Part shown: piece by piece, positions 26,057 to 36,500 of the stretch
Position numbering within the stretch: position 1 is the stretch's first letter
How the letters are laid out: every line of letters starts with the position of its first letter
From: Oceanobacillus sojae
Lineage (GTDB): Bacteria > Bacillota > Bacilli > Bacillales > Amphibacillaceae
Reading direction: 5' to 3'
Length of the DNA: 59,909 nucleotides
NCBI RefSeq assembly: GCF_900162665.1
Contig: NZ_LT727812.1
Location: 515,424 to 575,332 of the forward strand
The notes under the pieces: model-generated
Told to the model about the DNA's origin: nothing
The model's input: the letters and a program-made list of their open reading frames with translations, nothing else
The model's database searches: none
Position numbers and translations under genes: made by a program

Positions 26057-26911
26057 CTAACTTATCTCAATGCGAAAAAACTTATATTGAATTTCCGGCG
26101 TCCAGGCTGCAGAATCCTCGTAAGACCAGTAGCGGTTACGGCTATTATTCGTATGTGCATTGACGAGCGGCATATTATCAGCGTCTTTTGCCACTACAAT
26201 CGTTGTATGATTCCATCTGTCATCACCTTCAAAATCATAACAAATTACATCCCCGGGATTTAATTCTTCCGGCTGTTCAACCTCTACCCCTCTTATGCCT
26301 CTTTCCGAACCGTTTAAATACCATCTGAAAGAATGCGCCACAGACCAGCTGAAGCTCCATGAATCCTTTCCATACCACCAGCCGCGTTCCCTGACCGGCT
26401 CTCCCCACATCGGACCTCCGCCCGCACGCAGACATTGGGAGATATAATTCGTGCAATCATCTTCAAAACGGCGATATTCCGGATTGAAGCTGTTCCACCA
26501 GCGTTCAGCATATTTTACTGCTTCCAGCCGGTTATATTCTATTTGACGCTTGCTTTGCTTTATATTTTCCTGCTTTAATACAGGAAGCTGATTGCCGGTA
26601 TTTTCTGCAGGAGGCTTTTCGATGTATTGATGCCTCCCCTCTCCATTCGATTTTTTCAAAAGCTGATAAGGGACGATCTGTTCTTCGGTATAAAAAAAGT
26701 CTCCCTGTTTCATTAAGTATTCCAGGTGTACTGCATATCCCGTATTTCTGGATGTATCGTAGGATCGTTTGCTTAAAACAATCCCCTTTCCCCTTATCTT
26801 TAAAATCTGTGCCTCACGCTTCTTGCAAAGCGTCTTCTTTTTATGCCACCAATCCTGATCTGCTTTATTTTGTCTGAAAAAATCCTGCCAATACGCTGTG
26901 ATTTCGCCCAT
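26057..26911 (-). CDS. Amidase_6 domain protein
   Basis: 284-aa protein. The N-terminal ~130 residues are basic and unrecognised. The C-terminal Amidase_6 domain begins YNRLEAVKYAERWWNSFNP and contains DDCTNYISQCLRAGGGPMWG (with the likely catalytic Cys), followed by DVICYDFEGDDRWNHTTIVV (with the likely His). The fold is related to papain-like NlpC/CHAP peptidases. No signal peptide is seen, so it may be cytoplasmic or deposited in spores. Start ATG 26911 follows GAGGAGG; the earlier in-frame TTG overlaps this RBS. Confidence 0.87.
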   Translation of the reverse strand: MGEITAYWQDFFRQNKADQDWWHKKKTLCKKREAQILKIRGKGIVLSKRSYDTSRNTGYAVHLEYLMKQGDFFYTEEQIVPYQLLKKSNGEGRHQYIEKPPAENTGNQLPVLKQENIKQSKRQIEYNRLEAVKYAERWWNSFNPEYRRFEDDCTNYISQCLRAGGGPMWGEPVRERGWWYGKDSWSFSWSVAHSFRWYLNGSERGIRGVEVEQPEELNPGDVICYDFEGDDRWNHTTIVVAKDADNMPLVNAHTNNSRNRYWSYEDSAAWTPEIQYKFFRIEIS

Positions 26912-27010
26912 TAAAAATCGCCTCCTCGTCAAAGCTTATGCATAAAGGAGGCGAATTAGGTCATAGAAACAACGTGTCTGCCTGAGGCAAACTCTTTTTG
27001 AACACGCTCT

Positions 27011-28150
27011 TTACTTTACCGCCGTTGCAGACAGCGCATTTTCCATTTCATATTGCACTTGTTCATTATCTTCTTTTTCCAACGCTTTAGAGAGAGCTTC
27101 TCTTGCTGCATCGGTTCCTATTTTTCCTAGCGACCATGCAGCTGTGCCACGAATAACAGGCCTGGGATCATTTTTCATTACAGCAATTAAATCCTCTTCA
27201 GCAGCTGCTTCCTTATAATGGCCCAATGCTAAAATGACATTACGTTGAATCGGCTTTTTCCCTCTCCAGGAACCTGACATATGCCCAAACTTTTCTTTGA
27301 ACTCGCGATTCGACAAATGGAGCATCGGTTTAAGCTTCGGTTTAACCAGCTCCGGATCAGGCTCTAATTCTTTATGAAAATGAGAGTCCTTTCCCCTGTT
27401 CCAAGGGCAAACCTGCTGACAGGTGTCACATCCGTATAACCGGTTTCCGATCTTATTACGGAATTCCTCCGGCAGAAAATCTTTTGTCTGTGTTAAAAAC
27501 GCTATACAGCGCTGGGCATTCAGCTGCCCGCCCTGAACAATGGCACCTGTCGGACAGGCATCTAAGCAAATGGTGCAGTCTCCGCAGCCATCCTCTATCT
27601 TCTCATCAGGAATAAACGGAATATTAGTCAGCATTTCACCTAAATAAACAAATGAACCATACTCTTTTGTAATAATCGATGTATTTTTACCGCTGAAACC
27701 CACGCCAGCCCGCTCAGCGACGGCCCGGTCGCTTAATTCCCCTGTATCTACCATAGACTTGATGACAGCATCAGGTACTCTTTCTTTAATATATTCCCCA
27801 AGCTTATCCAACCGTTCCTGTAAAGCTGTGTGATAATCAATCCCCCAGGAAGCACGAGCAAAAATACCGCGCCTGTCTCCTTTTGTTCCTCTCGGTGTTT
27901 TCTCCATGCGTGACGGATAGGCGACGGCAATGGAAATAATAGACTTTGCTTCTGGAAGCAGCCTTTTCGGCTCGGTTCTTTCTTCCACGCTTCCTTTTTC
28001 AAAACCGGATTGATATTTTAACTCTTGCTGCCGTCTTAAACGTTCCTTCATTTCAGTAAAAATATCTGCTGTTGTAAAGCCAATTTTGTCTATCCCAATG
28101 GTTTTTGCATATGCTTGAATATCCTTTTTCAGTTCATCCACTTTCACCAT
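27011..28150 (-). CDS. queG: Epoxyqueuosine reductase
   Basis: 379-aa cobalamin and iron-sulfur enzyme for the last step of queuosine synthesis in tRNA. Two [4Fe-4S] clusters are visible: CGDCTICLDACPTGAI, and CDTCQQVCPWN with an extra Cys in RCIAFLTQ. The C-terminus carries HEAT-like repeats (about 310-375), as in bacillary QueG. RBS AGGAGG is close to ATG 28150. Confidence 0.94.
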   Translation of the reverse strand: MVKVDELKKDIQAYAKTIGIDKIGFTTADIFTEMKERLRRQQELKYQSGFEKGSVEERTEPKRLLPEAKSIISIAVAYPSRMEKTPRGTKGDRRGIFARASWGIDYHTALQERLDKLGEYIKERVPDAVIKSMVDTGELSDRAVAERAGVGFSGKNTSIITKEYGSFVYLGEMLTNIPFIPDEKIEDGCGDCTICLDACPTGAIVQGGQLNAQRCIAFLTQTKDFLPEEFRNKIGNRLYGCDTCQQVCPWNRGKDSHFHKELEPDPELVKPKLKPMLHLSNREFKEKFGHMSGSWRGKKPIQRNVILALGHYKEAAAEEDLIAVMKNDPRPVIRGTAAWSLGKIGTDAAREALSKALEKEDNEQVQYEMENALSATAVK

Positions 28151-28215
28151 ACCGCCTCCTTTCTATCTACTATTTATCTCTGTCCATCCACTTTGGTTAC
28201 TTCGATTACATTGGC

Positions 28216-29913
28216 TCATTTCATCAGAAACTTCCCTGTGCGCATCCGATTTAATACCGCTGCGATTTCATTTTTTCTCGGTCTTGCCAGATCTCCTGGA
28301 TGTTTTCCATTGCTTTTAGTCAGTTTTTCCAACCCTTGCTCCATTTTATCATCTATATGCTGTATTAATGCTTCAAACGAAGAAAAATTCTTTCCTGCAT
28401 TCCTGTAAAGATATTGAATGATTTCTGCGATCAATCTTGTTTGTGACGGGTCCACCAGCTGCTCGGTATAAGCAAAGGTGATCGGCTCTTTTCCAAATAA
28501 AATCTGAAATTGCCCCTTTGCCTGGATTTTAAATCTTCTATCTGCCTGTTTGGGAAATGTAGAAGCTGATAACTGCCGGTTCTTCAAATTGGTGAAATCT
28601 GCAGGTTCAACATTACTATGCGCAATAGGATCTTCCTTTATAATTTCTTTCGCTTTGGATGTGACATTCTTCGGCTTATATTCCTCCATCAAAATAACTG
28701 TGTCTGCCACGGCAAAATAATCTCCGGATCCTCCGGTTATTAAAATCACTGATTTATCTGCTTCATTCACCAGCTGTCTGATTCGATGGATAAAAGGTGT
28801 GATTGGTTCATTTTTATGATCAATCAGCTTTTGCATACGGCTGTCGCGAATCATAAAATTTGTGGCGCTTGTATCTTCGTCAATAAGCAGGGTTTCTGCC
28901 CCAATCTCCAATGCCTCCATTACGTTTGCCGCCTGTGACGTACTTCCACTTGCATTCGTTGTGGAAAAGGAAGTGGTGTCTTTCCCGTGAGGAAGATTGG
29001 AAATAAAAGGAGAGATGTTTACTGACGATATCTCTCTTCCATCTTCTGCTCTTATTTTAACAGCACTCGGGTCTGTACAGATAAATTCACGTCCATCCCC
29101 TTTGCAGTGAGGATAAACACCTCGTTCAATTGCCTGGAGCAAGGTACTTTTCCCGTGATAACCGCCGCCGGTAATTAACGTGACTCCTTGCTTAACTGCC
29201 ATTCCTTTTACTATTTTACCATGAGGAAGCTCTAATTCCACTTCATCTTCCGGCGGGCTTTTAAAGGCTACTGCCCCTTCAGATGGCAGATCACTTACGC
29301 CGCTTTCCCTTGGTAAAATAGAGCTGTTGGCAATAAAACTCACCCACTTATTTTCTTTCATCGCTTTCCAAATTGCTTCCTGCTGATCTGCCAGCTGTAC
29401 AGATTGCTGAATGTCTTTGTCCAGGATCTGAAAGGCTGAATTCTCTAATAAAGCAGGAATAACCTCATTAAATAATTTTACTGCTTCTTTTCCGTTAATC
29501 GAACGTCCATTAGCAGGTAAGCCTACCGATAAGCAAACAGTTATTTCCTTCTCTGTAATACTTACAGCTGTCCGTTCTAATATTTCCTGCCCAGGTCCAT
29601 CAAAAGCAATCATACCGCTTTTGCCAGAACCTTTAATAAAAAATTTATTATGCTTCAATGCTTTGCTGATCACTCTTGCAAAAGCATCCTCCACTGCAAT
29701 CCGGCGGGCTTTCGTTTTTAGCCATTCAGCCGCCACGTGACGTTCCTGCTCGGGAATTACCACTCTTATTCTTGAGGGGCTTGCAAATGGATCTCCTTGT
29801 ACATAATCAATATGGAGCGTATAACGTGGATACGTATAGCTTCCTGCAATTTGCTTATATGCTTTGTAACTTTTCCGGTCCATTTGCAATAAACTATTTT
29901 TAAGATGATTCAT
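28216..29913 (-). CDS. MRB1590-like ABC-class ATPase
   Basis: 565-aa soluble protein of the family annotated as predicted ATPase of the ABC class. Walker A is GGGYHGKST, a long insertion follows, and Walker B is ETLLIDEDTSATNFM, after a serine-rich signature region (SFSTTNASGSTSQA). The structurally known member is the trypanosome RNA-editing protein MRB1590, so a nucleic-acid-related role is possible. It has no membrane domain and is not a transporter. RBS TAGGAGGAG before ATG 29913. The bacterial function is unknown. Confidence 0.85.
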   Translation of the reverse strand: MNHLKNSLLQMDRKSYKAYKQIAGSYTYPRYTLHIDYVQGDPFASPSRIRVVIPEQERHVAAEWLKTKARRIAVEDAFARVISKALKHNKFFIKGSGKSGMIAFDGPGQEILERTAVSITEKEITVCLSVGLPANGRSINGKEAVKLFNEVIPALLENSAFQILDKDIQQSVQLADQQEAIWKAMKENKWVSFIANSSILPRESGVSDLPSEGAVAFKSPPEDEVELELPHGKIVKGMAVKQGVTLITGGGYHGKSTLLQAIERGVYPHCKGDGREFICTDPSAVKIRAEDGREISSVNISPFISNLPHGKDTTSFSTTNASGSTSQAANVMEALEIGAETLLIDEDTSATNFMIRDSRMQKLIDHKNEPITPFIHRIRQLVNEADKSVILITGGSGDYFAVADTVILMEEYKPKNVTSKAKEIIKEDPIAHSNVEPADFTNLKNRQLSASTFPKQADRRFKIQAKGQFQILFGKEPITFAYTEQLVDPSQTRLIAEIIQYLYRNAGKNFSSFEALIQHIDDKMEQGLEKLTKSNGKHPGDLARPRKNEIAAVLNRMRTGKFLMK

Positions 29914-30054
29914 ACTAGCTCCTCCTATCTGTTTTGGTTCTTTTACTGCCTTCTCTTTTATAAACAGGTTACTATGTTTTAATGAAGTTAAACAAATATT
30001 TTATTAGGAAAAACCTGCATTTGTTCAATCTTATATATTCTTGTACAAAATAAA

Positions 30055-30093
30055 AACGCAACACTTCGTAGACTAAGTACGAAACACTGCGTT
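30055..30093 (-). terminator. Terminator of tRNA-Gly
   Basis: 16-bp stem AACGCAGTGTTTCGTA/TACGAAGTGTTGCGTT on the minus strand followed by TTTATTTTG. Confidence 0.85.
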
Positions 30094-30105
30094 ATCACAT
30101 ATGTA

Positions 30106-30179
30106 TGGAGCGGGTGAAGGGAATCGAACCCTCATCATCAGCTTGGAAGGCTGAGGTTTTACCACTAAACTACACCCGC
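30106..30179 (-). tRNA. tRNA-Gly(TCC)
   Basis: 74 nt including an encoded CCA. The acceptor stem pairs GCGGGTG with CACCCGC. The D arm is TAGTTTAGTGGTAAAAC. The anticodon loop CTTCCAA gives anticodon TCC, and the T loop is GGTTCGATTCC. It is a single-gene unit with its own promoter and terminator. Confidence 0.97.
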
Positions 30180-30212
30180 ATGATTTTCATTTGTTTTTCA
30201 ACGACAAAATTT

Positions 30213-30241
30213 ATTATAGCAACGTATTTGATAAAAATCAA
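30213..30241 (-). promoter_or_regulatory. Sigma-A promoter of tRNA-Gly
   Basis: TTGATT (30241-30236), 17-bp spacer, perfect TATAAT (30218-30213) on the minus strand, about 34 bp from the tRNA 5' end. Confidence 0.75.
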
Positions 30242-30429
30242 CAATAAATTTAATTTTTTTCATGAAAAATTAATAGAAAATTAATATTTAGAAATCAAAT
30301 AGAATAAGAATAATTTAAAATACTGCTGAATACACTTCTAAAATGCTGAAGTTTATCTTGTTATCTATTTACAATCATCTGGTCGCGTAATAAACTATTA
30401 TTATGCTTCACGGAGAGGAGAATTTTAAA

Positions 30430-31302
30430 ATGTCAGTATATTCAACTATTCTTACCCAATCAGAGTTTGTTGATAAGGATAGTCTCAGCTACCCATTCGA
30501 AGAAAGAGGATTACAGTTTGGTGATGGAATTTATGAGGTAATCCGCATTTATAAAGGAGAATACTATCTCCTGACAGAACATGTCGATCGTCTGTACCGT
30601 TCTGCCGAAGCCATCAAAATTAAAATTCCATATGATAAAAAAAAGATGACAGACCTATTACATCAATTAATGAAAAAAAATAATATGAAAAATGACGGAA
30701 AAGTGTATATGCAAATCACCCGTGGTTCAGCTCCCCGGGATCATACCTTCCCACATGAAGTCACGCCTAATATCTATGCATATCTCCAGGACCTGCCGCG
30801 AAATGAAAAAATATTGGAAAGCGGCGTGAAGACCATCTCTCAGCGTGATGTCCGCTGGGAAAACTGTTATATCAAAAGTTTAAATCTGCTGCCAAATGTT
30901 CTAGCAAAGCAGACAGCGAAGGAAAATAACTGCTATGAAGCTATTCTGCATCGGGATGGCGTTGTAACAGAATGCAGCTCTTCCAATATCTACTTAATAA
31001 AAGATGGAAAAGTATATACACACCCTGCCACTAATAATATCTTACACGGCTGTGTGAGGATGGCAGTGGAACGCTTCTTAAAAGCTGAAAATATTCCGCT
31101 GATTGAAGAAGCCTTTCATATTGAAGATATCCAGCATGCTGATGAAATGTTTTTATCCAGCAGTACATCAGAAGTATTGCCTGTGATCCAGCTTGATAAT
31201 GTTGTCGTTGGTAATGGTGAACCCGGTGAAATTACCCGTACCCTGCAAAGGGCATATGAACAGGATGCTAAAATTACAGATAAATTAATTAAAAATTTAT
31301 AA
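30430..31302 (+). CDS. dat: D-amino acid aminotransferase
   Basis: 290-aa class IV PLP enzyme that makes D-glutamate from D-alanine and 2-oxoglutarate, feeding peptidoglycan synthesis. Motifs are EERGLQFGDGIYEVIR, Lys149 as the PLP Schiff-base lysine in CYIKSLNLLPNVLAKQ, and VTECSSSNIYLIK. Start ATG 30430 has GGAGAGGAG 9 nt upstream; an in-frame ATG 27 nt earlier lacks an RBS. A terminator follows directly. Confidence 0.93.
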   Translation: MSVYSTILTQSEFVDKDSLSYPFEERGLQFGDGIYEVIRIYKGEYYLLTEHVDRLYRSAEAIKIKIPYDKKKMTDLLHQLMKKNNMKNDGKVYMQITRGSAPRDHTFPHEVTPNIYAYLQDLPRNEKILESGVKTISQRDVRWENCYIKSLNLLPNVLAKQTAKENNCYEAILHRDGVVTECSSSNIYLIKDGKVYTHPATNNILHGCVRMAVERFLKAENIPLIEEAFHIEDIQHADEMFLSSSTSEVLPVIQLDNVVVGNGEPGEITRTLQRAYEQDAKITDKLIKNL

Positions 31303-31307
31303 TGCGA

Positions 31308-31340
31308 AACAGCTGTCTTTTTTAAAGGCAGCTGTTTTTA
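31308..31340 (+). terminator. Terminator of dat
   Basis: Stem AACAGCTG/CAGCTGTT followed by TTT. Confidence 0.75.
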
Positions 31341-31466
31341 TATAGAAAATATAAACTTTAGTGAACCACAGGTATGAAGCTAACTATTATTGATTCGCAA
31401 CCCGAAATAGTTTAAACTTAAATACAGAAAGAACGAAATACATTTTTTAAATTCAGGAGGGGTATT

Positions 31467-33473
31467 ATGACTGCATCAACAGCAAAAAGAGCGATTGCCG
31501 CAACAGATTTTCAGAATATTAAGGTTCTTAGTGAGCCGCAGTTTATTTCAGAAGATAAATACAGCTACGTCATCACATCTGTGAACGCAGATAAAGAATA
31601 TGAATCACAGGTTTATGTACATAACCTTGCCAATGATTCACATAAGCAATGGACTTCAGGAAATCACCGAAACCATACTTTCTGTGTTTCTCCAAACAAG
31701 GAGAAGGCCTTTTTCCTTTCTAACCGCAGCGGAGCAGCTCAGATTTGGCTGACAGATATGGATGGCGGGGAATCGAAACAAATTACTACATTTCCAAACG
31801 GTGTCTTCTCGCCTATCTGGTCAGAGGATGGAAAGTCTATTTTATTCTGCTCCTACCTTGAAAAAGATGATGATATTTCTGCCTTAAAAGAATTAAGCAA
31901 AGAAGAAAAACAGGCAAAGCAAAAAGAAGCACAGACGAAGCCGCTCGTTGTTGACCGTCTGAGGTATAAATCAGATGCCCGGGGATTCCATGATGATTCC
32001 AAAACACAAATTATCCAATACGATTTAACAGCAGGTACCTTTCGTCAGCTGACAGACAACGAAGCTGATCATCATTTGGTCGATGTTTCTCCTGATAACA
32101 AAAATCTTATCTTTGCTGCTAATCTGGAGGAGGACGCCGATTCTTCACTGGTTTCTGATTTGTATTTACTTGAGCTGCAATCAAAGGAAATAACAAAATT
32201 AACAGACAGCAAAGGAAGCTATCACGGTGCAGCATTCTCCAGAGACAATAAAAAAATTGTTGCTTATGGACATGAATTTGAATATGCAGGTGCTACCTTA
32301 ACAAAGCTATTCATATACGATGTGGATAGTAAAGAAAAAAAGCTCCTGTCCAGAGATTGGGGCGTCCAGCCAGGGGATACAATGGTTGCAGATATGCGTC
32401 TCGGCAGTTCAGAGACAGGCCCAGTCTGGTCTGATGATAACGAATCCATTTACTTTGTCGGATCAGATAATGGTGCCGTTTCTTTATATGAAACAGATTT
32501 AGAAGGCAATTTAAAAACACGCTACAGTGATCATAGTCATCTATTCGGCTTCTCCTATAATCCAGATACAAAAAGCTTTATATTAGGAGTCAGCCATCCG
32601 ACAGATCCTGGTAATTTTTATAGGTTGGCTGCAGATAATACATTGGAGAAGCTGACAGATGTAAATAAAGAATTTGTCAGTGAAGTAGCTTTAAGCAGTC
32701 CGGAGGAGATTACTTTTACTTCAAGCGACGGTTTAGAAATACAAGGCTGGCTGCTCCATCCATACGGTTTCCAGGAAGGTAAAAAATATCCTTTTGTATT
32801 GGAGGTTCACGGCGGTCCGCATGCTATGTATGGACAAACCTTCTTCCATGAGCTGCAGCTTCTGGCAGCTGAAGGATATGTGGTACTTTATACGAATCCA
32901 CGCGGCAGTCATGGCTATGGACAGGATTTTGTCAATGGTGTGCGTGAAAACTATGGTAAAGGAGATTATCAGGATTTGATGGAGGCAGTTGACTATTGCC
33001 TGGAACAGTATTCCTTTATTGATGAAAATCGCTTAGGTGTGACAGGAGGGAGCTATGGCGGGTTTATGACAAACTGGATCGTCGGCCATACAAACCGCTT
33101 TAAAGCAGCTGTTACACAAAGGTCTATATCCAATTGGCTGAGCTTCTACGGTGTCAGTGACATCGGCTTCTTCTTTACGAAATGGGAGCATGGCGTGAAC
33201 TTACTGGAGGATCCGACAGAGCTCTGGGATATATCGCCGCTGAAATACGCAGAAAACGTGGAGACACCACTGCTTATTCTGCATGGTGAAAAAGACTATC
33301 GCTGTCCGATTGAACAGGGCGAACAATTATTTATCACCTTAAAACATTTAAACAAGGAAGTCGAATTTGTCCGCTTCCCAAATGCTAACCATGAATTAAG
33401 CCGAAGCGGTAATCCGGCGCTTCGGGTAGCCCGGTTAGAAAATATTTGCCGCTGGTTTGAAAAATATTTGTAA
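31467..33473 (+). CDS. S9 family prolyl oligopeptidase/acylaminoacyl peptidase
   Basis: 668-aa cytoplasmic peptidase. The N-terminal ~400 residues form a WD40-like beta-propeller (repeats such as SPIWSEDGKSILFCSYL and GPVWSDDNESIYFVGSD). The C-terminal alpha/beta-hydrolase carries the nucleophile in GGSYGGF (about 528), Asp in HGEKDYRCP (about 610) and His in PNANHELS (about 642). Closest in design to B. subtilis YuxL. RBS AGGAGGGG. Monocistronic with terminator. Confidence 0.92.
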   Translation: MTASTAKRAIAATDFQNIKVLSEPQFISEDKYSYVITSVNADKEYESQVYVHNLANDSHKQWTSGNHRNHTFCVSPNKEKAFFLSNRSGAAQIWLTDMDGGESKQITTFPNGVFSPIWSEDGKSILFCSYLEKDDDISALKELSKEEKQAKQKEAQTKPLVVDRLRYKSDARGFHDDSKTQIIQYDLTAGTFRQLTDNEADHHLVDVSPDNKNLIFAANLEEDADSSLVSDLYLLELQSKEITKLTDSKGSYHGAAFSRDNKKIVAYGHEFEYAGATLTKLFIYDVDSKEKKLLSRDWGVQPGDTMVADMRLGSSETGPVWSDDNESIYFVGSDNGAVSLYETDLEGNLKTRYSDHSHLFGFSYNPDTKSFILGVSHPTDPGNFYRLAADNTLEKLTDVNKEFVSEVALSSPEEITFTSSDGLEIQGWLLHPYGFQEGKKYPFVLEVHGGPHAMYGQTFFHELQLLAAEGYVVLYTNPRGSHGYGQDFVNGVRENYGKGDYQDLMEAVDYCLEQYSFIDENRLGVTGGSYGGFMTNWIVGHTNRFKAAVTQRSISNWLSFYGVSDIGFFFTKWEHGVNLLEDPTELWDISPLKYAENVETPLLILHGEKDYRCPIEQGEQLFITLKHLNKEVEFVRFPNANHELSRSGNPALRVARLENICRWFEKYL

Positions 33474-33489
33474 TAATGAACCTGAAAAA

Positions 33490-33519
33490 ATAGAGGCGAC
33501 AGCTCCTGTCAGCCTCTAT
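33490..33519. terminator. Bidirectional terminator
   Basis: Stem ATAGAGGC-GACAG / CTGTC-GCCTCTAT between the convergent S9 peptidase and carB genes. Confidence 0.85.
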
Positions 33520-33557
33520 CTTTATGGTTTTTGGATATAATCCTTTTTTCCGTTTAT

Positions 33558-36500
33558 TTACAAGGTGACACTGTCAACTTTATCGATTGTTTTTAAATAT
33601 TCCTGTAGAGATTGAATATCCTCCTGCTTCAGATGCTGATACTTCCAGACAAGCTTTGCCGTTTCCAGGCTGGTAAAGTAAGGGATATTCAATTGAATAC
33701 AAAGCTCTCTAAGCTGAAAACCGAATCGCTCTTTATCCCTTCCGATGCTTGGAATATTAATCACATATCCCGGCGGATCCTGTAAAAACAGCTTTTTGAG
33801 ATCTGTTATTTCACGATCCGCTTTTATAGAAGAAATTTGTTTTGTCTTCAGATAAGCACTTGTTCCCTGCGTAGCAATGATTTCTGTTTTTTCAGCAATT
33901 TCCCGAATAAACGGGATGCTTTCTTCCTTATGGTGATCACTAATGGATACAAACCACTTTTTTGTGTTATTCAACTTTTGTTGAGAAGGTATGGCTGCTT
34001 TTCTAATTGCCTTTTCCAAAGTAACGTCCATTCCAATTGCTTCACCAGTTGATTTCATTTCAGGTCCTAAAATATGATCGACGCCTTTTAGTTTATTTTT
34101 AGAAAAGACAGGTGCTTTGACTGTATAATACTCCGGCTCTTTATAAGCAGAGAATTCCTTCATAAAGTTTTGCAGGGACTCCCCTAATTGCGCGTTTACT
34201 GCTAAAGCAACAAGCGGAATACCTGTTACCTTGCTTACTACCGGCACGGTACGGGAGGATCTCGGATTTACTTCCAGGACATATACCTCTTCCTGATAAA
34301 TGACAAACTGGATATTCATCATCCCGACAATCGGCAGCTCTGCAGCAATTTTTTTCGAGATTTGATAAACTTGTTCCTTTTGCCGATCGGTTAATGTGAT
34401 CGACGGGAATACGCTCGTACTGTCACCTGAATGAACTCCTGCTTTTTCGATATGCTCAAAAACCCCCGGAATAATCACATTTTCCCCATCACTCACTACA
34501 TCTACTTCACATTCTAATCCCGGCAGATATGAATCCATCAATAATGGCCAGCACTGGTCATAGGTATCTGCCTGCACTCTCTCTACGTTACTGATTAACT
34601 CCTCTTTATTGTAGCAGACAAACATGGACTGACCGCCAATGACATAGGATGGACGGATTAAAACAGGATAGCCGAGCTGATGAGCTGCTGCCTTTACCTG
34701 TTCAGCATCATGCACAATTTCTCCATGAATATGTGCAATATTTAATTGCTCTAAAAAAGTATAAAATTGTTCGCGGTCTTCCATTTTATCCATATTTTCA
34801 GGGGTAGTACCTAAAACAGAAACCCCTGCTTCTGTTAACTGCCCCATTAAATTAATGGCCGTCTGCCCGCCAAACTGGATAAGAACTCCCTGAATCTGCT
34901 CTATTTCCATCACATGCAAAACATCTTCAAGCGTCAGCGGTTCAAAATAAAGACGATCTGCCACCGTATAGTCTGTGCTGACAGTTTCCGGGTTATTATT
35001 GATCATTACCGCTTCATAGCCGGCTTTCTGCAGAGCCTGCACGGCATGAACAGAGCAATAATCAAATTCAACTCCCTGCCCAATCCGGATTGGTCCAGAA
35101 CCGATAACAAGTACTTTCTTTTTAGCAGACACGGGATGCACTTGATTAAAATCTGACCAGGTTGAATAAAAATAAGTGGAATTTTTACCCGATGTACCTG
35201 GACATGTATCGACAAAACGGTAATTAGGAGAAAGATCGTGATTTTTATAATATTGACGCAAAACTGCCGGCTGAATGTCAAATAACTGTGCCAGACGCAC
35301 ATCACTGATATTATACTGCTTTGCCTGTAATATTAATCCTTCTGTTACATCCTTCCACCCTATTGTTGATAAGTCTTTTTCCAGCTCTATCATAGCTGCA
35401 ATCCTCTCTAAGAAATAAGGCTGAATTAAGGTCAGTTCAGACACCCTGGCAACAGAAATTTGGCGCCGGAAGGCCTCTCCAATTGCAAAGAGACGCAAAT
35501 CATTCGGCTCTTCAAGCAGTGCGGTTAATTCTTCCTCCGATTTTTCTGTAAAAGCTGGCCAGTGCAGGGATTGGACATTCATTTCCAGCGATCGTACTGC
35601 TTTATTTAATGCTCCCTCGAAGGTTTTATCCAAGGACATCACCTCGCCTGTTGCTTTCATTTGTGTCCCCAGGCTGCGGTCTGCTTCCGAAAACTTATCA
35701 AATGGGAAACGAGGAATTTTCACAACTGTATAATCTAAATCAGGTGTAAAATGAAGATAGGTTGCCCCGCTGATCGGATCTACCAGTTCATCCAGATGAT
35801 AGCCTACTGCGCATTTTGCTGCTACTCTTGCAATAGGATAGCCTGTTGCTTTAGATGCTAATGCGGAAGAACGGCTGACACGGGGATTTACCTCAATGAT
35901 ACAGTATTCATTCGTTTCCGGATGGAGGGCGAATTGAATATTACAGCCTCCAATCACTTCTAATGCACGAATAATTTTAATAGATGCGTCACGCAGTATT
36001 TTGCTTTGTTCTCCTGTTAATGTCTGAGCCGGAGCAACAACGATTGAATCTCCGGTGTGAACCCCGACCGGATCCACATTTTCCATATCACAAATAATTT
36101 GGCAGGCGTCACTTTCATCACGCATGACTTCATATTCAATCTCTTTCCAGCCTTTAATGCTGCGCTCTACCAGCACCTGATGTATCGGACTTAAGTGGAG
36201 ACCTTTTGCTAACAGCTCACAGAATTCTTCTTTGTTATTCGCAAATCCTCCGCCTTCCCCGCCTAATGTATAGGCTGGACGGAGAATAACCGGGTAGCCA
36301 ATTTGCGCAGCGAAAGATAGGCCATCCTCTATATTCGTCACAATTTGCGATTCAGAGATAGGCTCCTTGATGGCAATCATTAAATCTCTGAACTTTTCTC
36401 TGTCCTCTCCTTTTTGAATAGAGGCAATAGATGTTCCCAGTAATTCCACATTATATTTCTCCAAAATCCCTTTATCATGAAGCTCCATGGATAAATTCAA

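Noticed and set aside
28216..29913. ABC transporter ATPase
   Set aside because: Motifs fit the ABC class but the layout is MRB1590-like, soluble and without a permease partner.
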